DNA from: Hydrogenophilus sp.
GTDB taxonomy: Bacteria; Pseudomonadota; Gammaproteobacteria; Burkholderiales; Thiobacillaceae
Reading direction: 5' to 3'
DNA length: 64,000 nt
Assembly: GCA_020725265.1 (NCBI GenBank)
Contig: DYFK01000002.1
Location: 1 to 64,000 of the forward strand
In this document: positions 44,676 through 53,501 of the stretch, one piece after another
How positions within the stretch are numbered: the stretch's first letter is position 1
Layout of the letters: every line of letters begins with the position of its first letter
The notes under the pieces: generated by a model
What the model was told of the DNA's origin: nothing
The model's database searches: none
Seen by the model: only the letters and a program-made list of their open reading frames with translations
Translations under genes and position numbers: made by a program

Positions 44676-45833
44676 ATGAAAATCCTCTATCACCACCGCA
44701 TCGCTTCCAAGGACGGCCAGAACGTCCACGTCGAGGAAATCATCCACGCCCTGCGCGAGCTTGGCCACGAGGTGCGCGTGGTCGCGCCCGGCCTGCATGA
44801 CGACACCGAGTTCGGCGACGGCGGCGGCTGGGTGGCGCGCCTGAAGGCGGCGTTGCCGAAGGCGATCTACGAAATCCTGGAAATGGGCTATTCGCTGCAC
44901 GCCTATCGCCGGCTGGCGCGGGCGATCCGCGAGTTCCGGCCGGATGTCATCTACGAACGCTACAACCTGTTCCTGTTCGCCGGCATCTGGGCGCGCAAGC
45001 GCTTCAGCCTGCCGCTGCTGCTGGAAGTCAACGCGCCGATCGCGGAGGAACGCGCGCGCTACGACGGCATGGCCTTCGCCAGCCTGGCGCGCCGACTGCA
45101 AGCCTGGACCTGGCGGCAAGCCGACGTCTGTCTGCCGGTCACCCGGGTGCTGGCCGGTTATCTGGAACGCGCCGGCGTCGCGCCGGAACGCATCGAGGTC
45201 ATCCACAACGGCATCAACACCGCGCACTTTGGTGAAATGCCCGACAGCGCCGCCGCCAAGGCCGCGCTCGGCCTGGAAGACCGGGTGGTGCTCGGCTTCA
45301 CCGGTTTCGTGCGTTCCTGGCACGGGCTCGACAAGATCATCCGCTGGATGGCCACCGAAGGCCGCGAGGACGTGCATCTGCTGGTGGTCGGCGAGGGTCC
45401 GGCCCGGGTCGAGCTGGAAACCCTGTCGCGCGAACTTGGCCTGTCCGACCGCGTCACCTTCACCGGACTGGTCCAGCGCGAACGGGTGCCGGCCCTGGTC
45501 GCCGCCTTCGACGTGGCGCTCCAGCCGGCCGTGGTCGATTACGCCTCGCCGCTCAAGCTGTTCGAATATCTGGCGCTGGGCCGGGCGGTGGTGGCGCCGC
45601 GCCAGGCCAACCTGATGGAAATCCTCAAGGACGGCGACAACGCCCTGCTGTTCGACCCGGACCGGCCGGGCGATCTGGAAACCGCGCTCGGCCGCCTGTG
45701 CGACGACGCCAGCCTGCGCGCCCGCCTCGGCGAGTCCGCCCGACGCGGCATCGAGGAGCATGGCTTCACCTGGCGCCGCAACGCGGAACGCATCGTCGGA
45801 TTGTTCCGGCGTTGCCTGGAGACGACACGGTGA
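44676..45833 (+). CDS. Glycosyltransferase family 4
   Basis: A 385-residue GT-B protein. It begins MKILYHHRIASKDGQNVHVE, then VIYERYNLFLFAGIW, and ends with LGFTGFVRSWHGLDKIIRWM, VVGEGPARVELE and SPLKLFEYLALGRAVVAP, the nucleotide-sugar E-x7-E region (KLFEYLALG). It probably extends the lipid-linked glycan. The 142-bp gap before it has no other gene. It ends in a GTGA overlap with the next transferase. Confidence 0.9.
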   Translation: MKILYHHRIASKDGQNVHVEEIIHALRELGHEVRVVAPGLHDDTEFGDGGGWVARLKAALPKAIYEILEMGYSLHAYRRLARAIREFRPDVIYERYNLFLFAGIWARKRFSLPLLLEVNAPIAEERARYDGMAFASLARRLQAWTWRQADVCLPVTRVLAGYLERAGVAPERIEVIHNGINTAHFGEMPDSAAAKAALGLEDRVVLGFTGFVRSWHGLDKIIRWMATEGREDVHLLVVGEGPARVELETLSRELGLSDRVTFTGLVQRERVPALVAAFDVALQPAVVDYASPLKLFEYLALGRAVVAPRQANLMEILKDGDNALLFDPDRPGDLETALGRLCDDASLRARLGESARRGIEEHGFTWRRNAERIVGLFRRCLETTR

Positions 45834-47053
45834 AGGCGGCTTCTCCGACAGCCACGCCCCGCATCCTGGTCTTCTCCAGCCTGTTCCCGTTTCCGGGCGA
45901 CCCCAGCGCCGGCGTGTTCATCCGCGAACGCATGTTCCGGGTCGGCGAGCATCTGCCCATCGTGGTCGTCTCGCCGAAGCCGTGGTCGCCGTTCGACGGT
46001 CTGATCCGCCGGTTCCGGCCGCGTTTCCGGCCGGTGGCACCACGCGTCGAGGTCCAGCGCGGCGTCACCGTGCACGCGCCGCGTTTCTTCAGCCCACCCG
46101 GCGTATTCAAGGCCTGGGACAGCACCTTCATGGCCCTGGGCAGCTATCTCACGCTGCGCAGGCTGCGCCGGGAGTTCGATTTCAACCTGATCGACGCCCA
46201 TTTCGGCTATCCGGACGGCCACGCCGCCAGCCTGCTGGCGCGCTGGTTCCGGGTGCCGCTGACCATCACCCTGCGCGGCTCGGAGCGCACTTACGCGGAA
46301 ACGCCGGCCTTCCGCAAGCGCATTGCCGCCGGCCTGCGGGCGGCCGACAAGGTGTTCGGCGTGTCCGATTCGCTGCGCCGGCTGGCGGTTTCGCTGGGCG
46401 CGCCGGAGGCGCGCACGCTGGCGGTCGGCAACGCCGTCGACAGCCAGCGCTTCCAGCCGGTCGACCGCGCCGAGGCGCGCCGCCGGCTGGGCCTGAACGA
46501 TACCGACCCGGTACTGATCTCGGTCGGCTGGCTGATCGAGCGCAAGGGCTACCACCGGGTCATTGAAATCCTGCCCGAACTGGTCCGCCGCCATCCCGAC
46601 CTGCGCTACCTGATCGTCGGCGGCGCCACCGGCGCCGACGACACGGAAACCCGACTCAAACGCCAGGTCGCCGACCTGGGCCTGGAACGACACGTACGCT
46701 TTCTAGGGCCAATGCCCTCGGACCAGCTCAAGGGGCCACTGTCGGCCGCCGACCTGTTCGTGCTCGCCACCCGGCGCGAGGGCTGGGCCAATGTGTTCCT
46801 GGAAGCCATGGCCTGCGGCCTGCCGGTGGTCACCACCGACGTCGACGGCAATCCGGAAGTAGTATGCAAGCCCGAGCTCGGCGAGATCGTGCCGTTCGGC
46901 GATGCCGACGCATTGCGCGAGGCAATCCATCGCGGCCTGGAGAAACCCTGGGATCGCGCCGCCATCCGCGCCCACGCCGAGGCGAACTCCTGGGACCGGC
47001 GGGTGGACACCCTGTGCGCATGCTTCCGGGAGGTGGTGGAGGAAACCTCGTGA
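45830..47053 (+). CDS. Glycosyltransferase family 4
   Basis: A 407-residue GT-B protein: ILVFSSLFPFPGDPSAGVFI at the N-terminus, DAHFGYPDGHAASLLA, then SVGWLIERKGYHRVIEILPE, VGGATGADDTETRLK and ATRREGWANVFLEAMACGLP, the E-x7-E donor motif. Start is GTG, coupled to the preceding transferase gene. It is similar to transferases of exosortase-linked loci; the sugar is unknown. Confidence 0.9.
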   Translation: MKAASPTATPRILVFSSLFPFPGDPSAGVFIRERMFRVGEHLPIVVVSPKPWSPFDGLIRRFRPRFRPVAPRVEVQRGVTVHAPRFFSPPGVFKAWDSTFMALGSYLTLRRLRREFDFNLIDAHFGYPDGHAASLLARWFRVPLTITLRGSERTYAETPAFRKRIAAGLRAADKVFGVSDSLRRLAVSLGAPEARTLAVGNAVDSQRFQPVDRAEARRRLGLNDTDPVLISVGWLIERKGYHRVIEILPELVRRHPDLRYLIVGGATGADDTETRLKRQVADLGLERHVRFLGPMPSDQLKGPLSAADLFVLATRREGWANVFLEAMACGLPVVTTDVDGNPEVVCKPELGEIVPFGDADALREAIHRGLEKPWDRAAIRAHAEANSWDRRVDTLCACFREVVEETS

Positions 47054-47201
47054 CGCCCCTTCGGACCCGCCTGGCATGCCGGGGCAGACACTATCGCCCT
47101 ACAATGCGCATCGACAGCGAAGCGCGACATGCACGCCACCAGACCATGGAACAAGGGCTGAAGACGCCTCGGAAATCCTGAAACCGGCCAAATCCACCGC
47201 C

Positions 47202-47384
47202 ATGAACCTGTCCGCCCTCACCCCCTACCTCAGTCCGGAAGACGATCTGGCTGGCGAGCCGCTCGCCCAGATCAAACACGAATATGTCGATGGCGAGGTG
47301 TACGCCATGGCCGGCGCGGGCGAAATCAACATCGCGCTCAGCCTGGATGACCTGTACGAGGACGTACGCGTCCCGGCGATCTGA
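47202..47384 (+). pseudogene. Uma2-family endonuclease remnant (internal deletion)
   Basis: A 60-residue frame starting MNLSALTPYLSPEDDLAGEP, then IKHEYVDGEVYAMAGAGEIN and LDDLYEDVRVP. The first part matches the N-terminus of Uma2 (DUF820) nucleases and the last part their C-terminus (LDDLYEDV). Full-length Uma2 proteins are about 190 residues, so about two-thirds, including the catalytic core, is missing by an in-frame deletion. Confidence 0.6.
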
Positions 47385-47439
47385 CCCCGATGATGCCAAT
47401 GGAACGCGTTGAACCAACCCAGGGAAGCCCGAAGAACCC

Positions 47440-47466
47440 GTCATTCCCACGAAGGCGGGAATCCAG
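47440..47466. repeat. REP-like palindrome GTCATTCCC...GGGAATCCAG (copy 1)
   Basis: GTCATTCCCACGAAGGCGGGAATCCAG: inverted arms ATTCCC and GGGAAT around a short GC core. This is a common extragenic palindrome in beta- and gammaproteobacteria. Confidence 0.85.
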
Positions 47467-47503
47467 ATTTCCGGATTTACCGGTTGCCGCCGTCGGGGAG
47501 ACG

Positions 47504-48907
47504 ATGAGCCGAGGGTTTTTCGCGGTACCCCAGGAGCCCCCCCCCGTGCCCGCCACGGGAAACCCCGAAAACCCCGTCATTCCCGCGAAGGCGGGAATCC
47601 AGCTCTTTGGCTTTTCTCGGCTCCCACCTACCCGGGAGCGACGGATCGAGGGTTCTTCGAAGCGCCCCACAAGGATCACGCCCCCTTCCCCGCTTGCGGA
47701 GAGAGGACGGCACTTTGGACGCGCCATCGCTTTCCTCCTCCTGTGCATCCTCTTCGCCCCCCTCCAGGCCGCCACCCTGAAAGTCGGCCCTCGGCACCCC
47801 CTCCAGCTTCCCAGCCAGGCCGCGCAAATCGCCCGTGACGGCGACATCATCGAGATCGAGGCCGGTGACTACCCGCGCGACGTCGCCGTCTGGCGCGCCA
47901 ACCGGCTCACCCTTCGCGGCGTCGGCGGCAAGGCCCGGCTGCTCAGCCAGGGCCAGGTCGCCCAGGGCAAGGCCATCTGGGTCATCAAGGGGGACGACAC
48001 CACCATCGAACACATCGAATTCCACGGCGCCTGGGCACGCGACCGCAACGGCGCCGGCATCCGCCAGGAAGGCCGCAACCTGACCGTGCGCCACAGCCTG
48101 TTCCGCGACAACCAGAACGGCATCCTCACCGGCGCCAACCCGGACAGCGAAATCCTGGTCGAATACAGCGAGTTCGACCACAACGGCCACGGTGACGGCC
48201 GCTCGCACAACCTGTACATCGGCGCCGTCGGCAAGTTCACGCTGCGCTTCAGCTACAGCCATCACGCCCGCGTCGGCCACCAGGTCAAGAGCCGCGCGCG
48301 CGAGAACCACATCCTCCACAACCTGCTCGCCGATGGCGGCAGCGGCCGCTCCAGCTACCTGCTCGACCTGCCCTCCGGCGGCCTCGCCCATGTGGTCGGC
48401 AACGTCATGCATCAGGGCCCGCTGGCCGAGAACAGCACGCTCATCTCCTACGGCGCCGAGAAAATCCGGCACCAGGACAACCGCCTGTTCCTGATCCACA
48501 ACACCCTGGCCAACAGCCGGGTCGCCGGCTGCCGCGTGCTGCGCGTGCGCGAAGGCCTGGAACCGGCGCGCGTGGTCAACAACGCGCTGGTCGGCTGCAC
48601 CCGCATGAACGGCCCGGTCGAAGCCGCCGGCAACGTTTCCCTGCCCTGGAAGGCACTGGTCGATCCCGACGAGCTGGATTTCCGCCTGAAACCCGGATCA
48701 TTGCCGGACGGCGCCGGCATCGACCTCGACCAGGCCGGGCTGGAGAAACCCACCCATCAATACCGCCACCCGGCCGCGGGCGAACCCCGCCCCGACGCCG
48801 GCAAACCCGTGATCGGCGCCCTCGCCAACGCCACGGCCCACCCCAGCCCCGTCATTCCCGCGCATGCGGGAATCCAGCCCACCATCGGCATCTTCAACCT
48901 GGCCTGA
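47504..48907 (+). CDS. Exported right-handed parallel beta-helix protein
   Basis: The core is a signal peptide (RAIAFLLLCILFAPLQA, about 47712-47767) and a repetitive beta-helix domain (IEHIEFHGAWARDRNGAGIR, VRHSLFRDNQNGILTG, ILVEYSEFDHNGHG). Beta-helix proteins of this kind are often polysaccharide lyases or epimerases and occur in exopolysaccharide loci. The start is unclear: no ATG, GTG or TTG lies just before the signal peptide, and the open frame upstream (back to 47390) is REP-derived. I give the nearest ATG, 47504; a GTG at 47546 is also in frame. The last 20 or so residues are encoded by a third REP copy. Confidence 0.75.
   Translation: MSRGFFAVPQEPPPVPATGNPENPVIPAKAGIQLFGFSRLPPTRERRIEGSSKRPTRITPPSPLAERGRHFGRAIAFLLLCILFAPLQAATLKVGPRHPLQLPSQAAQIARDGDIIEIEAGDYPRDVAVWRANRLTLRGVGGKARLLSQGQVAQGKAIWVIKGDDTTIEHIEFHGAWARDRNGAGIRQEGRNLTVRHSLFRDNQNGILTGANPDSEILVEYSEFDHNGHGDGRSHNLYIGAVGKFTLRFSYSHHARVGHQVKSRARENHILHNLLADGGSGRSSYLLDLPSGGLAHVVGNVMHQGPLAENSTLISYGAEKIRHQDNRLFLIHNTLANSRVAGCRVLRVREGLEPARVVNNALVGCTRMNGPVEAAGNVSLPWKALVDPDELDFRLKPGSLPDGAGIDLDQAGLEKPTHQYRHPAAGEPRPDAGKPVIGALANATAHPSPVIPAHAGIQPTIGIFNLA
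47576..47602. repeat. REP-like palindrome (copy 2)
   Basis: GTCATTCCCGCGAAGGCGGGAATCCAG, differing from copy 1 by one base. It lies just upstream of the signal peptide of the beta-helix protein and, read in that frame, gives VIPAKAGIQ. Confidence 0.88.
48851..48877. repeat. REP-like palindrome (copy 3), inside the 3' end of the beta-helix gene
   Basis: GTCATTCCCGCGCATGCGGGAATCCAG, with arms ATTCCCGC and GCGGGAAT. In the beta-helix gene frame it reads VIPAHAGIQ, so the natural C-terminus has probably been replaced or extended. Confidence 0.88.
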
Positions 48908-48913
48908 TCAACG

Positions 48914-50230
48914 ATGCGCGACCTTCTCGTTTTCGGCATCGTCGTCTGGTTCCTGCTCCAGGTTTTCACGCGCGCCCATATCGGCGTCTACCTGTGGACC
49001 TGGATCAGCCTGATGAACCCGCACCGGCTCGGCTGGGGCTTCGCCACCACCTTTCCGTTCGCCATGCTGATTGGTGTCGTCACCCTGTTCAGCCTGTTCA
49101 CCAGCAAGGAGCCGCGCAACAAGATCTGGCACCCGGAAACCGTGGTCATATTCCTGCTGGTGCTGTGGGTCAGCCTGACCACTTTCGTGTTCGCGCTGAA
49201 TCCAAACGGGGCATATAGCGAATGGGACCGCTTCATCAAGATCCAGGTCTTCATCTTTCTGACCGTCCTGTTGATTTCCGACAAGGCCAAGCTCGACGGC
49301 TTTATCTGGGTGCTGGCGCTATCGATCGGTTTCTACGGCATCAAGGGAGGCATATTCACCATCATGACCGGGGGTGGCGCGCGCGTGTGGGGGCCTTCAG
49401 GCTCCTTCATCGCCGGCAACAACGAAATCGCGCTGGCCCTGCTGATGTGCGTCCCGCTGCTTCGCTACCTGCATCTTCAGGAGCCGCGAAAATGGGTCAA
49501 GCATGGCCTGGGTGTGGCCATCTTCCTGTGCATGCTGGCCATCGTCGGCACCCAGTCGCGTGGCGCCCTGCTTGGCATCATGGCGATCGGCCTGTTCCTC
49601 TGGATCAAGAGTCGCAACAAGATCGGCACCGGCATGCTGGTGCTGGCGGCCGGACTGACCATCCTGATGTTCATGCCCGACACCTGGTGGGAGCGGATGA
49701 ACACCATCAAAACCTATGAAGAAGATGATTCCGCGCAAACGCGGATCAACGCCTGGTGGGTTGCCTGGAACGTAGCCAAGGCGACCTTCGTCGGCGGTGG
49801 CGCCAACATGTTCATCCCCTCTGTCTACGCGAAATACGCACCGGACCCGACCCGGGTATACGACGCGCACAGCATCTATTTCGAGATGCTGGGCGAGCAG
49901 GGCTACCCCGGCTTTTTCCTGTTCATGCTGCTCGGCTGGCTGTTCTGGCGACGCAGCGGGAGTCTGATCAAACAATACAAGAACGACCCGGAACGGAAAT
50001 GGGCCGCCGACCTGGGCGCCATGCTCCAGGTCAGCTTCATCGGCTACGCGGTATCCGGCGCGTTTCTGGGGCTTGCCTACTTTGACTACTATTACGATCT
50101 GGTCATTACCGCCTTGATCGCGTCGATAATCGCCGAACGTCAGGCTGACGCGCCGACATCGCAGCCGGCCAAGCCTGGCAAGCGAACACCAGGCTTCTCA
50201 CTTACTCCGCATCGAATCAGAAACACATGA
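48914..50230 (+). CDS. XrtA-associated O-antigen ligase/polymerase (TIGR03097-type)
   Basis: A 438-residue membrane protein with 10-12 helices. WTWISLMNPHRLGWGFATTF near the N-terminus and GPSGSFIAGNNEIALALLMC are hallmarks of the exosortase A-linked putative O-glycosylation ligase; YDAHSIYFEMLGEQGYPGFF is the Wzy/WaaL-type loop. It probably polymerises or transfers the lipid-linked glycan on the periplasmic side. Its stop overlaps the next gene (ATGA). Confidence 0.93.
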   Translation: MRDLLVFGIVVWFLLQVFTRAHIGVYLWTWISLMNPHRLGWGFATTFPFAMLIGVVTLFSLFTSKEPRNKIWHPETVVIFLLVLWVSLTTFVFALNPNGAYSEWDRFIKIQVFIFLTVLLISDKAKLDGFIWVLALSIGFYGIKGGIFTIMTGGGARVWGPSGSFIAGNNEIALALLMCVPLLRYLHLQEPRKWVKHGLGVAIFLCMLAIVGTQSRGALLGIMAIGLFLWIKSRNKIGTGMLVLAAGLTILMFMPDTWWERMNTIKTYEEDDSAQTRINAWWVAWNVAKATFVGGGANMFIPSVYAKYAPDPTRVYDAHSIYFEMLGEQGYPGFFLFMLLGWLFWRRSGSLIKQYKNDPERKWAADLGAMLQVSFIGYAVSGAFLGLAYFDYYYDLVITALIASIIAERQADAPTSQPAKPGKRTPGFSLTPHRIRNT

Positions 50231-51072
50231 GTTTCCCTCCCGACGTCTATCTGATCGGCGCCATGAAGGCCGGCACCACCACCCTGGCGGATCTGCTTTC
50301 CCAACACCCGGACATCTGCCTGTCATCCCCCAAGGAACCCCATTTCTTCACAGAGAAGGAAGGCCAGAACCTGGACTGGTATCAAACCTGTTTTGCCCAG
50401 CCGAAGCGCAGAATACTCATCGACGCCTCCACCAGCTACACCATCGCCCCCGTCGAGGTGGGCATCCCCTTCAAACGGGTCTGCGAAAAATACCGGGGCA
50501 TCCCGGAAAAAATCCACAGCTACAACCCGGAGGCAAAATTCATCTACGTACTGCGCGAACCGGTTTCTCGCACCTATTCCCATTACAACCACAACGCCCG
50601 GGATGGCTGGGAAAAGCGGCCATTCATGCAGGCCATCCGCGAGGATGCCCAATACCTGAGCGCCAGCCACTACCTGCAACAACTGGAGGCCTATTGGGCG
50701 TTTTTCCCCAAAGAGGCATTTTTGCTCTTGCCCTTTGAGGAAATCATGAAGTCCCCAGCCTATGCCGCACGGCGTTGCTGTAATTTCCTGGGCTTGCCGC
50801 CACAGCCGGAGATCGAGGAGACCCGGGCAAAGAACGTGGGCTTCGTGTACAACCCCATCGGCCAGAAACTGCACAAGCTGGGCCTCATGGAACTGGCCTC
50901 CCGACTACTGCCGGATGCAGTCAAGCAGTGGCTGGCGCCCCTGGTCAGCCGGAGCATTCCCCCCATGAACCCCAAAGACCAGCAGGAACTGGCCCGGCAC
51001 TTCCAGCCCTACAACCAGCGTTTGCAGGAAACCACGGGGTTTGATACATCAAGCTGGACTAGAAACACATAG
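50227..51072 (+). CDS. Sulfotransferase
   Basis: A 281-residue protein, the clearest sulfotransferase in the locus: YLIGAMKAGTTTLADLLSQH (5'-phosphosulfate loop), KEPHFFTE, and FIYVLREPVSRTYSHYNHN (3'-phosphate site). It resembles the NodH/heparan-type family and could sulfate the exopolysaccharide. Overlaps the preceding polymerase gene by 4 bp. Base composition begins to fall below that of upstream genes here. Confidence 0.92.
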   Translation: MSFPPDVYLIGAMKAGTTTLADLLSQHPDICLSSPKEPHFFTEKEGQNLDWYQTCFAQPKRRILIDASTSYTIAPVEVGIPFKRVCEKYRGIPEKIHSYNPEAKFIYVLREPVSRTYSHYNHNARDGWEKRPFMQAIREDAQYLSASHYLQQLEAYWAFFPKEAFLLLPFEEIMKSPAYAARRCCNFLGLPPQPEIEETRAKNVGFVYNPIGQKLHKLGLMELASRLLPDAVKQWLAPLVSRSIPPMNPKDQQELARHFQPYNQRLQETTGFDTSSWTRNT

Positions 51073-51086
51073 TAAAGGACGCATAC

Positions 51087-51989
51087 ATGTTCCATGCCTA
51101 TAAGAAGGCCGCCCGCAAGAAATGGTTCGACATCAGCGCCCGGGGCATCCGCAACACCCCCCGGGTGGCCTGCGACCCCAACAGCCGGCTCATCGTCCTG
51201 ACCCAGCTCCATCACCCCGACGTCACCATGTACCTTGTGGCGGCAAAGTCCTTTGCTCGCTACATCACGCCATTGAAGTTCGTTATTGTGGATGACGGAT
51301 TAACCCAGGAGGATCGCGCACTTCTGGTACAACACTTTGAGCTTATCGAGTTCTTTAGTACAAAGCAGATCGTCACTTCCCCTTGCCCAAAGGGGGGAAC
51401 GTGGGAACGCATATTATATATAGCCTCATTAAATGCCTCGCACTACGTGATACAACTTGATGCGGACACAATTACCATTAACGAACCAACAGATGTAATT
51501 GAGTGCATCAACAACAATCTTTGTTTTGCCATGGGCACCCCAGGAGGTGAAACCATAGTTTCGCTAGAAGAAGTTCGTGACCAGACCGCAAATTGGTCAA
51601 AAGAACACGTCCAAGTACTATCAGAGAAAAATATGTACAAGTTGCCTGAAGGTTTTGGCAGACACTATGTACGTGGTTGTTCCGGCTTCGCCGGTTTCGC
51701 ACCGTCTAGCATCACGATTGAAGATATCCAGTCCTTCTCATCCGCCATGGAAAACCTGTTAGGGCCAGCCAAATGGAGTGAATGGGGCAGCGAGCAGGTC
51801 ACTTCAAACTATTTGGTGGCTAACCAACCAGGTGCCAACATTCTGCCAATCGACACTTATCCCTTCTGGAAAAACGGCAAAAACATCTCAAATGCACGCC
51901 TCATCCATTTTTTTGGCACACATCGATTTGAATCTGGTCAGTACATCAAGTCCGCCAAGGATATAATTACGGACATTCAGGCAAGATGA
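51087..51989 (+). CDS. Uncharacterised protein with a DxD motif, possible glycosyltransferase
   Basis: A 300-residue protein I do not recognise. LIVLTQLHHPDVTMYLVAAK, FVIVDDGLTQEDRALL and YVIQLDADTITINEPTD resemble a GT-A fold with a metal-binding DxD. No signal peptide or membrane helix. An AAAGGA site precedes the ATG. The first 150 bases have the GC-rich codon use of the chromosome; from about 51240 it becomes AT-rich, so the gene appears mosaic. Confidence 0.6.
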   Translation: MFHAYKKAARKKWFDISARGIRNTPRVACDPNSRLIVLTQLHHPDVTMYLVAAKSFARYITPLKFVIVDDGLTQEDRALLVQHFELIEFFSTKQIVTSPCPKGGTWERILYIASLNASHYVIQLDADTITINEPTDVIECINNNLCFAMGTPGGETIVSLEEVRDQTANWSKEHVQVLSEKNMYKLPEGFGRHYVRGCSGFAGFAPSSITIEDIQSFSSAMENLLGPAKWSEWGSEQVTSNYLVANQPGANILPIDTYPFWKNGKNISNARLIHFFGTHRFESGQYIKSAKDIITDIQAR

Positions 51990-52036
51990 ATACCGGACCC
52001 CCCCGTGCACTATAACCCCCCTTTCACAACTAAACA

Positions 52037-53485
52037 ATGTCAATAAGAAGATCCCTGGGCTTATCCTTTCTGGATCGCTATTCAGGGTTAATCATTACAA
52101 TAGGCTCGACCATGGTGTTGGCAAGACTGCTAACACCAGCACAAATGGGTATTTTTGCGGTCACCATGGTTTTTGTGTCCGTACTCTCCAGCCTAAGGGA
52201 TTTCGGGGCTTCGAGTTACCTAATACAAGAAAAAGAACTTACAGATGAAAAAATACGTGCCGCATGGATGTTGCAAATTGGCATTGGCCTTACACTAGGC
52301 ATCATCATTGCCGCAATAGCCACTCCCGTTGGAAATTTCTATAACGAAGCAGAAATAACTGACATCCTGCTTCTACTATCAGTTAATTTCATAATAAATC
52401 CAATTGGAACCATAACAATTGCATGGTGGATGCGCGAAATGCAGTTCGGCCGTATCGCGATTACGCGTTTTTTTGGAGCTTTGACTGGGGCCATGGTTTC
52501 GATAACCCTTGCCTGGCAAGGTTGGGGCCCAATTAGTCTGGCATGGGGCAGCTTGGCAACCACACTGGCAAGTATTGCAGTAACCACATTGCTCCGCCCA
52601 GATAATTTACCTAGAACACCAGGCCTTAAGAATATTAAGGCTGTCGCCACATTCGGGGGAAAACTATCTGGCGCCACAATAGTCGGCTCTGTGGCAAATG
52701 GTGCTCCTGAAACTTTAATCGCAAAATTGCAAGGTGTTACTGATGCTGGATTACTTAGCCGAGCCAGCGGCCTCGCGGGCATCTTTGATCACCTAATCAT
52801 GAACGCGGTAAGGCAAGTTATCTTACCGGCCTTTTCCCATAATCTGCGCGAGAAAAACCCGGTCGACCATCTATACCTCAAGGGTGTTGAACTTATAACC
52901 GGAATAGGATGGACTTTCTTTGCGGCACTAGCCATCACTGCCTTTCCGGTTATTCGATTGCTCTACGGCGACCAATGGGATAGCTCTGTTGAAATCGCTC
53001 AGATACTATGTCTGGCTGCTGCAATCGGACTCCCTGCTGGACTCAGCCACGGAATCCTGCTTGCTTATGGAAAAGTTGGAACCATTCTCGCATTAACAAT
53101 TATTGCCAGCAGCTTAAAATTGGCGCTGAGCTTTATTGGCGCATACTACGGGTTGATCACACTAGGTTGGCTGCTGCTCCTGCATTCACTTGTTTTTTCA
53201 ATCGTTGGGATGGCGCTAATAAAAAAATTGATCAACACCCCCAATCAAAAGCTCTTCAGCGCACTTGGTAAAAGTTTTTTCTTGTCCATAGCGACCGCCG
53301 CGCCAGTTTTGGCCATAAGCATTAATTATGGCATTGACATCGGCACTACCAATTGGCCAGCGTTTTTTTCTGCCATTTTAATAGCATTGATCGCCTTTTT
53401 GTTAGTTTCAAAAATAATCCGGCATGAAGTTTATTTTGAGCTATTAAAAATACACCATGTGTTTCGACCAGTAGCATCAAAGTAA
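52037..53485 (+). CDS. Oligosaccharide flippase (Wzx-type, MOP superfamily)
   Basis: A 482-residue membrane protein with about 12-14 helices (SGLIITIGSTMVLARLLTPA, WGSLATTLASIAVTTLL, YGDQWDSSVEIAQILCLAAA). LTPAQMGIFAVTMVFVS is typical of polysaccharide flippases that move lipid-linked units across the inner membrane. Base composition is clearly AT-richer than the chromosome, suggesting transfer from another lineage. Confidence 0.9.
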   Translation: MSIRRSLGLSFLDRYSGLIITIGSTMVLARLLTPAQMGIFAVTMVFVSVLSSLRDFGASSYLIQEKELTDEKIRAAWMLQIGIGLTLGIIIAAIATPVGNFYNEAEITDILLLLSVNFIINPIGTITIAWWMREMQFGRIAITRFFGALTGAMVSITLAWQGWGPISLAWGSLATTLASIAVTTLLRPDNLPRTPGLKNIKAVATFGGKLSGATIVGSVANGAPETLIAKLQGVTDAGLLSRASGLAGIFDHLIMNAVRQVILPAFSHNLREKNPVDHLYLKGVELITGIGWTFFAALAITAFPVIRLLYGDQWDSSVEIAQILCLAAAIGLPAGLSHGILLAYGKVGTILALTIIASSLKLALSFIGAYYGLITLGWLLLLHSLVFSIVGMALIKKLINTPNQKLFSALGKSFFLSIATAAPVLAISINYGIDIGTTNWPAFFSAILIALIAFLLVSKIIRHEVYFELLKIHHVFRPVASK

Positions 53486-53501
53486 CTTTAGATATCACCC
53501 T

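Noticed and set aside
47390-47503. Translation of the upstream REP region as part of the beta-helix protein
   Set aside because: The peptide is the usual false product of REP palindromes and precedes the signal peptide, so it is unlikely to be native coding sequence.
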